Shown here: positions 8,579 to 16,004 of the stretch, in pieces
How positions within the stretch are numbered: the stretch's first letter is position 1
How the letters are laid out: each line of letters starts with the position of its first letter
NCBI GenBank assembly: GCA_947452315.1
Contig: CANGCX010000017.1
Location: 1 to 35,517 of the forward strand
Length of the DNA stretch: 35,517 nt
From: Opitutia bacterium
Lineage (GTDB): Bacteria > Verrucomicrobiota > Verrucomicrobiia > Opitutales > Opitutaceae
Reading direction: 5' to 3'
The notes under the pieces: model-generated
What the model was told of the DNA's origin: nothing
What the model saw: only the letters and a program-made list of their open reading frames with translations
The model's database searches: none
Made by a program: the position numbers and the translations under genes

Positions 8579-8611
8579 AAAGGGCGGACTTGAGGTCCGC
8601 CCTTTCTTTTT
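8579..8611. terminator. GC-rich terminator hairpin between the discoidin-like gene and the GT-C gene
   Basis: A perfect 11-bp stem (AAAGGGCGGAC at 8579-8589 with GTCCGCCCTTT at 8595-8605, loop TTGAG) closes the transcript of the minus-strand gene that ends at 8635. On the minus strand it ends in TTTC-TTG, a weak U tract; on the plus strand it is followed by CTTTTT. It may act in both directions. Confidence 0.8.
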
Positions 8612-8634
8612 ACACCGCGGGTGGCGGCCAGAAG

Positions 8635-9297
8635 TTATTTCACGAGTGAGCCGTGCACTTCGACTTCGCAGTAGTGATTGAGCTCGTCGGAGGTGTTGCC
8701 GTTACTGGACAGCCGCACGTAGCGGCCCATGGCGCCTTTGCCGTCGAGCAGTTTACCCTCGTAGCCTTCGATGTAGGCTTGGTCGGTGCCTTTACCCAGC
8801 TTGGAGGAATCGTCGTCGTCGTTGTTGAAGATCGTGGTCACACCGGTCTTGAAGGCGGCGTCGTTGGAGACTTGGACGACGACGTCGTGGTAGACGCGGG
8901 CTTGAGAGTGGAAGTGCCAGATCGCCACCGCGGCGACTTTGGCCGTAGCACCGAGATCGATTTGGATCCATTGCGGGGTCGGCCCGAGCTCGACATAGGT
9001 GCCGTCGGTGCCGGATTTATCACCGTCAGTGATGAAGGTGAGTTCGCCGATGACAGGGAGCGAGTCGCTGCTGGTGACGGTTTTACCTTTGGACAGGTTG
9101 ATCGTACCAGCGGGTACCATCAGGTCGGGGCGTTTACCGGTACGGGGTTTCTCGAGGTTGGGCAGCGAAATGGGGCGCGGGGTGCCAGCGAAGAGCGGCT
9201 TGGGCAGCTCGATTTGAAGCGGTACGCTGTCCGCGGCTTGGGCCGCGCCGGTAAGGGCGAGGAGAGCTAGGAGCAGGGAGAAACGGGAACGATTCAT
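8635..9297 (-). CDS. secreted discoidin (F5/8 type C)-like carbohydrate-binding protein
   Basis: This is a 220-residue exported protein with a Sec signal peptide (residues 1-21, ending AAQA). The mature part contains INLSKGKTVTSSDS, then ITDGDKSGTDGTYVELGPTPQWIQIDLG and later RYVRLSSNG and CEVEVHG near the end, the usual landmarks of a galactose-binding-like beta-sandwich (F5/8C, CBM32-like). Such modules usually sit in larger enzymes; here it stands alone. An unusual acidic run NNDDDDSS near residue 160 may bind calcium or be a surface loop. The gene follows the Gfo/Idh/MocA gene by 17 bases and ends before a terminator, so it is the last gene of a three-gene unit. Binding a periplasmic or surface glycan is inferred; no catalytic residues are evident. 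Confidence 0.75.
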   Translation of the reverse strand: MNRSRFSLLLALLALTGAAQAADSVPLQIELPKPLFAGTPRPISLPNLEKPRTGKRPDLMVPAGTINLSKGKTVTSSDSLPVIGELTFITDGDKSGTDGTYVELGPTPQWIQIDLGATAKVAAVAIWHFHSQARVYHDVVVQVSNDAAFKTGVTTIFNNDDDDSSKLGKGTDQAYIEGYEGKLLDGKGAMGRYVRLSSNGNTSDELNHYCEVEVHGSLVK

Positions 9298-9314
9298 AGT
9301 GGAGTAGGTAGGGA

Positions 9315-10706
9315 TTAGGCGACGAAGTCGGTCGGCGCGAAGGTGAGCTTCTTGCCGGCGGCGATGGATTCGTTGATTTTAAGGATGGTGACAGCCGTGG
9401 CGAAGGCGGATTCGCCGGGGCAGTTGAGGGGAGTGCCGAGTCGGATCGCGTCGAAGAAGTTTTCGAGGTGGGGTTGGTGAATAGCTTTGTCCAGAGTAAC
9501 CGGGATGTCCCAAGCAGACAAAGCAGCGGTCTCGCGAACATCGACCGTACCGGCTTTGGAAGGACCACCGAGTTTTTTGACGCCAACTTTTTCCCAAGGT
9601 TTGACGGGGGCCGGAGCACCTTCACCCGAGGTGGGGCTGGCGACGATACCCTTGGTGACCCACTTGTCCCACTCCGGCGCGCGGGCTTCGCGGTACAGTT
9701 TGGTGTATTTAGGATTTTCGGAGATCTTCAACGCGCCCTCATCGCCCATGAAGTACTCGTGGTAACCACCGCCGGCGCTTGTGGTGGTAAGCACCTCGTA
9801 GGTAGCGCGAACCGTACCTTCTTTCGTAGGAAATTCGAAGATGGCGATGGCATTGTCGTACCACTCGTGGGTTTTGTAGTAATCAACGCCTCCACTGGCG
9901 ATACACATGGTGGGGTTGGAACCTAACATCCAGTTGTAGACGTCGATCTGGTGGGCGCCCAAGTCCGACATCGGTCCCCCCGCGTAGCGTTTAAACCACC
10001 GCCAGTTACGGAACTCATGCATGTTGGCGAAACCGTATTGGTTGAGCTTCGCTTCCGGGATACCTTGGCCGTTTGGAAAACCAAAGTCATCCGTGACGGC
10101 GCGGTGCCATTGGCCGGCAATGTTGGTGATGCGGCCGAGTAGCCGCCCCTCAAGATGAATGCGGTCCTTGGCGTGCCGATAGCGGGGATTGCTCCGGCGT
10201 TGGTGGCCGATCTGGAGAAGTTTTTTTGTCTCCCGCGCAGCGAGAACCATCGAGCGAGCGCCCTCCACGGTGTTGGACATCAACTTCTCGCAATAAACGT
10301 GTTTGCCCGCCTTAAGGGCGGCTACGGTGTGTTCGGCGTGTTTAAAATCAGGCGTAGCGATGATGACCGCGTCCAAATCTGTGACCTCCGCGAGCATCTG
10401 GCGGTAGTCTTCATAGGGCTTCGGGTCGTGACCGAATTTTTTGAGCAGACGCTCGGCGTAGGTGCGGTTGTAACCCCAGATGTCGACAACCGCTTTGAAG
10501 CGGATACCGGGGATTTTGAGGGCGGCGTTGGTCAGGATGCGGCCTTGTTCGCCGCAGCCGATTAGAGCGACGTTGAGCTGGTCGGATTTGGCGACAACTT
10601 CAGCGCCGCGGGCGATGTAAGGCGCGGCGGCAATGAAGGCCCCGAGCTTGGCGCTGGTGCTCAGAAAATCACGGCGCGTGACGGGAGATGAAAAGGAGTC
10701 GGGCAT
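9315..10706 (-). CDS. Tat-exported Gfo/Idh/MocA family NAD(P)-dependent oxidoreductase
   Basis: This is a 463-residue protein with a twin-arginine leader (TRRDFLST at 10-17 followed by an Ala-rich hydrophobic core). The Rossmann motif is VALIGCGEQG (47-55). VYCEKLMSNTVEGA contains the conserved Glu-Lys of the family, and GAHQIDVYNWML holds the conserved His. The length, above the usual 330-400, fits the exported Verrucomicrobia/Planctomycetes subgroup. The family oxidises or epimerises sugars and inositols using bound NAD(P); the exported forms are thought to carry their cofactor with them. The start is ATG at 10706. It is preceded (40 bases) by a DoxX-like membrane protein and followed by a discoidin-like protein, suggesting one periplasmic sugar function. 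The substrate is unknown. Confidence 0.93.
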   Translation of the reverse strand: MPDSFSSPVTRRDFLSTSAKLGAFIAAAPYIARGAEVVAKSDQLNVALIGCGEQGRILTNAALKIPGIRFKAVVDIWGYNRTYAERLLKKFGHDPKPYEDYRQMLAEVTDLDAVIIATPDFKHAEHTVAALKAGKHVYCEKLMSNTVEGARSMVLAARETKKLLQIGHQRRSNPRYRHAKDRIHLEGRLLGRITNIAGQWHRAVTDDFGFPNGQGIPEAKLNQYGFANMHEFRNWRWFKRYAGGPMSDLGAHQIDVYNWMLGSNPTMCIASGGVDYYKTHEWYDNAIAIFEFPTKEGTVRATYEVLTTTSAGGGYHEYFMGDEGALKISENPKYTKLYREARAPEWDKWVTKGIVASPTSGEGAPAPVKPWEKVGVKKLGGPSKAGTVDVRETAALSAWDIPVTLDKAIHQPHLENFFDAIRLGTPLNCPGESAFATAVTILKINESIAAGKKLTFAPTDFVA

Positions 10707-10746
10707 GGCGGGCAGAGATGGGGCGTTGGGGGAGGGCCGGTTCCGC

Positions 10747-11193
10747 TTAGCTGCGGCTTAGGGTGTAGCGGTTGTGTTGGACAAGCACCAGACCACCCGC
10801 GACGAGAGCGACGTGCATTCCGAGCCAGGCCACCCCGTCACTTTCCTGCACGGCCATCAGACCAAAGGATAGGGCTACATAGGTAAGACCCATGAAAAAT
10901 AACGTGCAGCGGGTTTTGAAACCGACCAGCAACGCAACCCCTAGGGTGATCAAGATGTAGCCGATGCTGGCAGCGAACAGCTTGGTTGACCAGAGCGGCA
11001 AGAAGGAAGCGCCGGTAATGCCGGTAGCCATACGCTTCATGTTTTCGTAATAGCCGGTGAAAGAGTAGCTGCCTTTGCTTTCAAATTTTTCGAGCCCGGC
11101 GAGCACAGCGCGCAGACCGAGCCAAAGGCGGATAATCAGGAACGCGTAGGTGTATTCGCAACGCGGGGTGGTGGGGGTGGAGTTTTCGCTCAT
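10747..11193 (-). CDS. DoxX-like four-helix membrane protein
   Basis: This 148-residue protein has about four hydrophobic helices (around residues 18-34, 66-90, 95-112 and 123-141) and the pattern FLIIRLWLGLRAVLAGLEKF near the N-terminus, resembling the DoxX/DUF-type small membrane proteins often found beside oxidoreductases. The role is not established from sequence; family members are linked to redox or to small-molecule handling at the inner membrane. The start is ATG at 11193 after an AT-rich leader (CATTTTTTACATT) with no Shine-Dalgarno. It is the first gene of the unit that continues with the Gfo/Idh/MocA protein 40 bases downstream. The DoxX label is tentative; that it encodes a membrane protein is clear. 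Confidence 0.75.
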   Translation of the reverse strand: MSENSTPTTPRCEYTYAFLIIRLWLGLRAVLAGLEKFESKGSYSFTGYYENMKRMATGITGASFLPLWSTKLFAASIGYILITLGVALLVGFKTRCTLFFMGLTYVALSFGLMAVQESDGVAWLGMHVALVAGGLVLVQHNRYTLSRS

Positions 11194-11327
11194 AATGTAA
11201 AAAATGGGTTGGGGGTGCTAACCTGGGTAATGGACTGTAATTAAATCCGCTCAGGATCAAACGACAGGCTTACTTTTTTTGGCAATGTTCAATCAGGTCT
11301 TGGTAGAGACTGGGGGCGAGCGTTTAC

Positions 11328-12383
11328 TTAATTAAAACGCGGGGCTAGGCTGGCGTGGATTTCGCGTACCATGGTCTCAGTCGTCGCCCAATCGATGCAC
11401 CCATCAGTGATGCTCACCCCGTAGCGCAACTTTTCTTTGGGTTGGGGGAACGACTGGTTGCCGGCCCCGAGGTTGCTCTCAACCATAGCGCCCATGATAG
11501 AGCGGTTGCCGGCGGCGATTTGCGCCAGAAGTGCGCGCATCACGTCGGGCTGCAATTCGGGTTTCTTTGCGGAGTTATCGTGCGAGCAATCTACCAAAAT
11601 CGACGGTGGCAGACCGGCTTTGGCTAGTAGAGCCTCGGTTTGCGCGATGTGGGCAGCAGAGTAATTGGGTCCACTTGAGCCGCCACGTAGTACCACGTGG
11701 CAGTTGGGGTTACCGCGGGTGTCGACGGCGGCAGCAGCACCGTCCAGGTTTACACCGAGAAAGGTCTGAGGTTGTCCGGCCGCTTTGATGGCGTTGACGG
11801 CGGCTTGGAGGGTGCCGTCGGTACTGTTTTTAAAGCCTATAGGCATCGATAGGCCGGAGGCCATTTGGCGATGCGTTTGGGATTCCGTTGTGCGGGCGCC
11901 GATGGCACCCCAGCAAACCAGATCGGCCACGTATTGCGGCGTGATGGGATCGAGAAATTCTGTCGCGGTGGGCAAACCCAGATCTAGTACATCGCGCAAA
12001 AAAGCCCGCCCTAGGCGCAGGCCGGCCGCGATGTCATGCGAACCGTCCAGGTGCGGGTCCATTACGAGCCCTTTCCAGCCGACGGTGGTGCGGGGTTTTT
12101 CGAAATAAACCCGCATCACAATTAGGACCCGATCCGAGACCTCTTTAGCCAGAGCGGCCAGACGGCGGGCGTAATCTCGGCCCGCCTCGATGTCGTGGAT
12201 CGAGCACGGTCCAATCAAAAGCAGAAAGCGACGATCGTCCGTGAATATAATCCGGTGAATATCCTCCCTCGAGTGGGTCACGAAAGCGGCTTGGGCCTCG
12301 GACTTGGGTAACTCGCGCACGAGCGCGGCGGGTGAGGGAAGGGCGCGGGTCGCTACGACATTGATGTCGGAAGTGCGTTGCAT
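11328..12383 (-). CDS. aroG: 3-deoxy-7-phosphoheptulonate (DAHP) synthase, class I
   Basis: This 351-residue enzyme condenses phosphoenolpyruvate with erythrose 4-phosphate, the first step of the shikimate pathway. Landmarks of the class I (AroF/G/H) family are LLIGPCSIHD near residue 55, VMRVYFEKPRTTVGWKGL near 90, DPHLDGSHDI, GAIGARTTESQTHRQMASG near 160, GVNLDG, and the metal ligands in VDCSHDNS. The length equals the E. coli isoenzymes. The start is ATG at 12383. Which aromatic amino acid inhibits it cannot be told, so the symbol is generic. It has an unusual 5' region: a divergent promoter area about 230 bases upstream and a leader with a strong terminator hairpin, suggesting control by premature termination. 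Confidence 0.95.
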   Translation of the reverse strand: MQRTSDINVVATRALPSPAALVRELPKSEAQAAFVTHSREDIHRIIFTDDRRFLLLIGPCSIHDIEAGRDYARRLAALAKEVSDRVLIVMRVYFEKPRTTVGWKGLVMDPHLDGSHDIAAGLRLGRAFLRDVLDLGLPTATEFLDPITPQYVADLVCWGAIGARTTESQTHRQMASGLSMPIGFKNSTDGTLQAAVNAIKAAGQPQTFLGVNLDGAAAAVDTRGNPNCHVVLRGGSSGPNYSAAHIAQTEALLAKAGLPPSILVDCSHDNSAKKPELQPDVMRALLAQIAAGNRSIMGAMVESNLGAGNQSFPQPKEKLRYGVSITDGCIDWATTETMVREIHASLAPRFN

Positions 12384-12432
12384 GGATGGTCAGATTGGCG
12401 GGTCCTAAGAGGCCGCGGCAAGTCCCAGATTA

Positions 12433-12534
12433 GCCCAAACCCGAGGAATTTGGGCAAAAAAGTGGCCGGTCACATACCCCTATGTGACCGGCCTTTGCTT
12501 TCTTAGTTACCCCAAAACTCCCGCTAGGCGGGAG
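12433..12534 (-). promoter_or_regulatory. hairpin-rich leader with terminator upstream of the DAHP synthase gene (candidate attenuator)
   Basis: Read on the minus strand, three hairpins occur in order. A: CTCCCGC/GCGGGAG (12518-12534), followed by TTTTGGGG. B: a perfect 13-bp stem GGCCGGTCACATA/TATGTGACCGGCC (12464-12493, loop GGGG), followed by ACTTTTTT. C: GCCCAAA/TTTGGGC (12433-12455). B with its T run is a textbook intrinsic terminator 80 bases before the aroG start. Both flanking genes point away from this spot, so it cannot serve as an end-of-gene terminator for either. A leader attenuator for aroG is the simplest reading. Hairpin B is also T-rich on its plus-strand side. No riboswitch or T-box consensus was recognised. 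Confidence 0.6.
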
Positions 12535-12593
12535 AAGTGTTTAAAACTGACAAGAACAGTGGTACACTTTGTCTTCTCCCCGTCAACTCAAAG

Positions 12594-12622
12594 TTATCAA
12601 AATCTATCACGAAATTTATAAT
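12594..12622 (+). promoter_or_regulatory. sigma70-like promoter of ygfZ
   Basis: The -35-like TTATCA (12594-12599), a 17-bp spacer and a perfect TATAAT (12617-12622) place a transcription start near 12629. The ygfZ ATG is at 12638, so the mRNA would have a leader of only about nine bases, or none. That fits the absence of a Shine-Dalgarno. Confidence 0.6.
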
Positions 12623-12644
12623 TCATTTTAAAACAATATGATAA
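12615..12644 (-). promoter_or_regulatory. possible leftward promoter for the DAHP synthase gene
   Basis: On the minus strand TTATCA (12639-12644), an 18-bp spacer and TATAAA (12615-12620) form a candidate promoter that overlaps the rightward ygfZ promoter, sharing the same AT-rich core. Transcription from it would include the whole hairpin-bearing leader. The -35 element overlaps the ygfZ start codon. Confidence 0.4.
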
Positions 12645-13540
12645 AAACCAAGGAAAATTCATCGCTTCGGCAATTTCATCGCGGAAAAACCTCCGCAGTA
12701 TTGCGCGTAACCGGCGAGGACGCGGCGAATTTCCTCCAAGGCCAGTTTACTAACGACCTGCGTGGTTTGACCACCGCTGGTGCAGTTTATGGCTTGTGGC
12801 TCAATCAGAAAGGTAAGGTCGTGGCGGATAGTTTTGTGGTCGCCGGGGCTGCCGTAGGGGAGTTTTGGATTGTGAGTTATCATGTTGCCGCGGCTGCGTT
12901 GCGGGCGCGTTTGGAAGATTATATCATCGCGGACGACGTCATCGTTGAGGATTTTACCACGCAATGGACATGCCTGACTTTGGTTGGTGCTGGAGTGTTG
13001 GCGTGGTTTGCGCAGGCTCCGCGAGTGGGGCTGAGTTTCCCGGGACGCAGAGCTTCCGGAGAAACCCTCGAGTGGATCTTTCCGCTTTCGCAACTCCCTA
13101 ACGCTCGTATGCAGCTCGCGGGCTGGGCCGAGATCGACGGCGTCGCCATGGAGCGGCGTCGAATCGCGGCGCGGATTCCCGCGGTACCGGCGGATATCGG
13201 CCTGGCGGACTTACCCGGCGAGGGCGGACTCGAGTCAGTTACGATCTCTTACACGAAAGGCTGTTACCTCGGTCAAGAAGTGATGGCTCGCTTGAAATCC
13301 ATGGGCCAAGTGCGGCGGCGTTTACAGCGTGTGCGTGGACCAAGTGCGGCGCCGCTGTCACCGGCGGCGTTGTGGCAAGGAGAACGTCAGGTCGGCGAAC
13401 TTCGCTCGGCCGTGAATCTCGAGGAGGGCGGTTTTATCGGTCTGGCCATGGTTTCACTCGTCTCGTGGCAACCGGCGCAACCCCTCGCACTTGAGGTTGC
13501 TGGCGCAGCAGAAATCCTCGTAGTGCCCGAGCAAACATGA
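12638..13540 (+). CDS. ygfZ: folate-binding protein YgfZ (GcvT-like, iron-sulfur cluster maintenance)
   Basis: This is a 300-residue cytosolic protein of the GcvT-like family. The diagnostic YgfZ motif KGCYLGQE is at 207-214 with the functional Cys209, and the N-terminal FLQGQFTNDL (32-41) and LNQKGKVVADSFV segments are those of tetrahydrofolate-binding YgfZ/GcvT folds. YgfZ helps repair or assemble certain [4Fe-4S] enzymes such as MiaB with folate as cofactor. The start is ATG at 12638, only about nine bases from the predicted transcription start. Its stop overlaps the start of the 83-residue gene (ATGA at 13537-13540), so the two are translationally coupled, and galactokinase and an inositol-phosphatase-like gene follow in the same direction. 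Confidence 0.93.
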   Translation: MIKTKENSSLRQFHRGKTSAVLRVTGEDAANFLQGQFTNDLRGLTTAGAVYGLWLNQKGKVVADSFVVAGAAVGEFWIVSYHVAAAALRARLEDYIIADDVIVEDFTTQWTCLTLVGAGVLAWFAQAPRVGLSFPGRRASGETLEWIFPLSQLPNARMQLAGWAEIDGVAMERRRIAARIPAVPADIGLADLPGEGGLESVTISYTKGCYLGQEVMARLKSMGQVRRRLQRVRGPSAAPLSPAALWQGERQVGELRSAVNLEEGGFIGLAMVSLVSWQPAQPLALEVAGAAEILVVPEQT

Positions 13541-13788
13541 GCGAATTAGATCAACTTTCGCAGCTTTGCGAGCGTCTCGGCGCCCCTCCCGCGCAGGCCG
13601 CGGCGATGGCGGCACAATTATTGAAGCGCGCCGATCAACTCGCGCTCGAGCGTAATCGTCCACGGGAAGAAACACTCGGACATCTGCTGCGTTTGCTCGT
13701 GCAAGGCCGGGCAGGCGAAGTGCCGGCAGATTTCCCCGCGACGCAACCTCCGTCGGCCAGCTCGGTTGCGACCACCTCGCAAATTTAA
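13537..13788 (+). CDS. small protein of unknown function, translationally coupled to ygfZ
   Basis: This 83-residue protein starts at an ATG overlapping the ygfZ stop (ATGA), strong evidence that it is translated. The first 65 residues look like a compact helical bundle (LDQLSQLCERLGAPP, then MAAQLLKRADQLA, then ETLGHLLRLLVQG); the last 18 are Pro/Ser/Thr-rich and probably disordered. There is no signal peptide or membrane segment. I do not recognise a family. It sits between ygfZ and a galactokinase gene that begins 25 bases later. A small adaptor or regulator is possible, but nothing in the sequence proves it. Confidence 0.75.
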   Translation: MSELDQLSQLCERLGAPPAQAAAMAAQLLKRADQLALERNRPREETLGHLLRLLVQGRAGEVPADFPATQPPSASSVATTSQI

Positions 13789-13813
13789 ACGGCGCACTAA
13801 AACTCATTCGCCC

Positions 13814-14953
13814 ATGAAGGCCCAACTCGTTGAAAAATTCCGCGCCGCCTACGGACGTGTACCCGAGATTTGCGCGTATGCCCCTGGCCGCATCGAATTT
13901 ATCGGCAATCACACCGACTACAACGGAGGGACTGTGCTGGGCGCTGCGCTGGATCGCGGTGTGTGGGTGGCGTTGGCGGGGCGGGCGGACGCACGGCGCC
14001 AATGGATCAGTGACCAACGTCCTGGCCGCGTCATGTCTGACGCTAAAGAGGGTTCGAAACGCTCGGGCCTAGAAAGCTGGGTTAATTATCCACTCGGCGT
14101 TTTGGCTGCCTTGCCAGAGTTCGGCGTGGCGTCGCCTGCAGGTTTTGATTTTTTGGCGATGTCGAATCTGCCCTCGGGCGCGGGCTTGAGCAGCAGCGCA
14201 GCGATTGAGTTATCTTCGGCGTTGGCGTTTTTAGAAATGGCCGGCTCACGTCCTTCTCGCGAGACGGTGGTGAAAATCGGGCGGCATGCGGAGAATCATT
14301 TCGTAGGCGTGCCGTGCGGGATTCTTGATCAAGGCGTGTCAGGGTTTGGCCAAAAAAATAAATTGGTTTGGATCGATTGTCGCGGACCGGTCTTTGCGAC
14401 CGTGCCCTTGCCGGCGGCGGTGCATTTTTGGATTTTTAACACCCACACCAAGCATGCGCTGGTGGACGGGCTTTACGCCGCGCGGCATCGCGAATGTATC
14501 ACGGCAGCACGGGCGCTCGGCGTCGGCTTACTGGTGGAAACAAGCAGCACAGCGCTCGCGGCAGCGCAGGCAAACCTCGCCCCAGAAAGCGCGCGGCGAG
14601 CGCGGCACGTCGTTGAGGAAATCGCGCGCGTGGCCTTGGCGCGGACTGCACTCGAGGCCGGCGACTTGGCGGCGGTGGGCCAGTTGCTCACCGCGTCGCA
14701 CCGCAGCTCGCAGTTGCTTTTTGAAAACAGCACGGAGGAGCTCGATTTTCTGGTCGATGCGTTGGTGGCTTCGCAAGAGGTGTTCGGGGCGCGGCTGACG
14801 GGCGGCGGTTTCGGCGGCGCGGTGATGGCCCTGACAAGCGCGGCATTTGGCGAAGCCGAGGCGCACGTGGTAGCGGCGGCCTACCGAAAAAAATTCGGCG
14901 CGACGCCAGAAATTTTACATGCTCAAACCGGTGACGGCGCGGCGTTAATCTGA
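13814..14953 (+). CDS. galK: galactokinase-family GHMP kinase
   Basis: This 379-residue cytosolic kinase has the GHMP fold: APGRIEFIGNHTDYNGG (23-39, galactokinase signature), the ATP loop LPSGAGLSSSAAIELSSAL (119-137), catalytic Asp172 in PCGILDQG, and C-terminal LTGGGFGGAVMAL. The length matches GalK (about 380). It phosphorylates galactose at C1 in the Leloir pathway if specificity is standard. One substitution stands out: the signature reads IGNHTDY, with Asn32 where characterised galactokinases have Glu (IGEHTDY) contacting the sugar, so a related sugar may be the true substrate. The ATG at 13814 is preferred over a GTG-type extension inside the previous gene. No galE or galT lies nearby. 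An IMPase-like gene starts 13 bases after the stop. Confidence 0.9.
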   Translation: MKAQLVEKFRAAYGRVPEICAYAPGRIEFIGNHTDYNGGTVLGAALDRGVWVALAGRADARRQWISDQRPGRVMSDAKEGSKRSGLESWVNYPLGVLAALPEFGVASPAGFDFLAMSNLPSGAGLSSSAAIELSSALAFLEMAGSRPSRETVVKIGRHAENHFVGVPCGILDQGVSGFGQKNKLVWIDCRGPVFATVPLPAAVHFWIFNTHTKHALVDGLYAARHRECITAARALGVGLLVETSSTALAAAQANLAPESARRARHVVEEIARVALARTALEAGDLAAVGQLLTASHRSSQLLFENSTEELDFLVDALVASQEVFGARLTGGGFGGAVMALTSAAFGEAEAHVVAAAYRKKFGATPEILHAQTGDGAALI

Positions 14954-14965
14954 TTGTTTTTCTCC

Positions 14966-15982
14966 ATGAATCCCACCTTGACGACGGCAGAACTCAATCG
15001 GGCGCGGCGGCTTTTGTGCGCGCTGCAGGATTCAATCCGCGATATGCTAGTGGCCGCGCGCGTCCGCCAGGCGGCGACGTTTTCGCGGGTCGCGGCCGTG
15101 ACGGCCGCGGATACGATTTATCAAGTCGATCGATTGAGTGAGGCTGCGATCATGGCTTGGTTCGAGGCGCATTGGCCGCGGACCTGGCCAGTGGAGTTAG
15201 TGATGGAAGGCTTAGCGGACGGGGAGCCGTCGACGTTTCCGCGCGGCACGCCCGTCGAGCGGACGCGTTTCAAGTGCATTCTCGATCCGATCGATGGCAC
15301 GCGGAGCTTCATGTACGATAAACGCTCGGCATGGAGTCTAGCTGGTCTCGCGGTCCAGCGTGGGGCAAAAAATCACCTCGGCGACATCCTGGTGGCGGCG
15401 ATGACGGAGTTGCCCACGAGTAAGCAGTGGCGCGCGGATCAACTAAGCGCGGTGCGCGGCGGCGGCGTGGTTGCGGAAGCGGTCGATGTGCGCGGCGGTA
15501 GCCGTAAAAAAATAAAGGTGCGGCCCTCGCCGATGAAACATTTTGAGCATGGGTTTGCCTCGATTGCGCGATTTTTCCCCGAGGGCAAAGGCCTGCTCGG
15601 CGCCATCGAGGAAACACTTTGGAAAGAACTCGGCGTGCATGGAAAAAACGGCGGACAACTCGTCTTCGATGACCAATATATTTGCACGGGCGGTCAGCTG
15701 CATGAGTTGATCGTTGGGCATGACCGGATGTTGGGCGATTTGCGGCCTATGGCCTATGCGAAGTTAGGTTTTTCGAGTGCGACGTTGTGCTGTCACCCCT
15801 ACGATATTTGTACTGCGTTGATCGCGCGCGAAGCAGGTTGCGTGATCGAGGCACCGGCGGGCGGGGTGTTGCGTTATCCGCTCGATACAACGACGCCCGT
15901 GGCGTGGATGGGCTATGCTAATAGCTCGCTCGCTCGCGTGGTGCGTCCGGCTTTGCGGCGGGTTATGGCGGCCTATCTCTGA
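14966..15982 (+). CDS. inositol monophosphatase-like phosphatase
   Basis: This is a 338-residue protein of the lithium-sensitive phosphatase (IMPase/FBPase) superfamily. The metal-binding core ILDPIDGTRSF lies at 105-115 (Asp107, Asp110), with a preceding ELVMEG (Glu81) that supplies another metal ligand. The C-terminal HPYDICTALIAREAGCVIEAPAGG gives the second conserved Asp and the gly-rich strand. It is longer than IMPase (about 270 residues), with an insert between the two motifs (about residues 140-240). It removes phosphate from a sugar or inositol phosphate; the position next to galactokinase suggests a sugar-phosphate role. The start is ATG at 14966; the upstream TTG at 14954 would add four residues. 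It converges with pilD, with only 22 bases between the stops. Confidence 0.85.
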   Translation: MNPTLTTAELNRARRLLCALQDSIRDMLVAARVRQAATFSRVAAVTAADTIYQVDRLSEAAIMAWFEAHWPRTWPVELVMEGLADGEPSTFPRGTPVERTRFKCILDPIDGTRSFMYDKRSAWSLAGLAVQRGAKNHLGDILVAAMTELPTSKQWRADQLSAVRGGGVVAEAVDVRGGSRKKIKVRPSPMKHFEHGFASIARFFPEGKGLLGAIEETLWKELGVHGKNGGQLVFDDQYICTGGQLHELIVGHDRMLGDLRPMAYAKLGFSSATLCCHPYDICTALIAREAGCVIEAPAGGVLRYPLDTTTPVAWMGYANSSLARVVRPALRRVMAAYL

Positions 15983-16004
15983 TCGATGCCGCGACGCATG
16001 TTAT

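Noticed and set aside
12597-12626. 9-residue ORF MNYKFRDRF on the minus strand as an aroG leader peptide
   Set aside because: It has aromatic codons but lies at or upstream of the likely transcription start, within the promoter core, so it is probably not transcribed.
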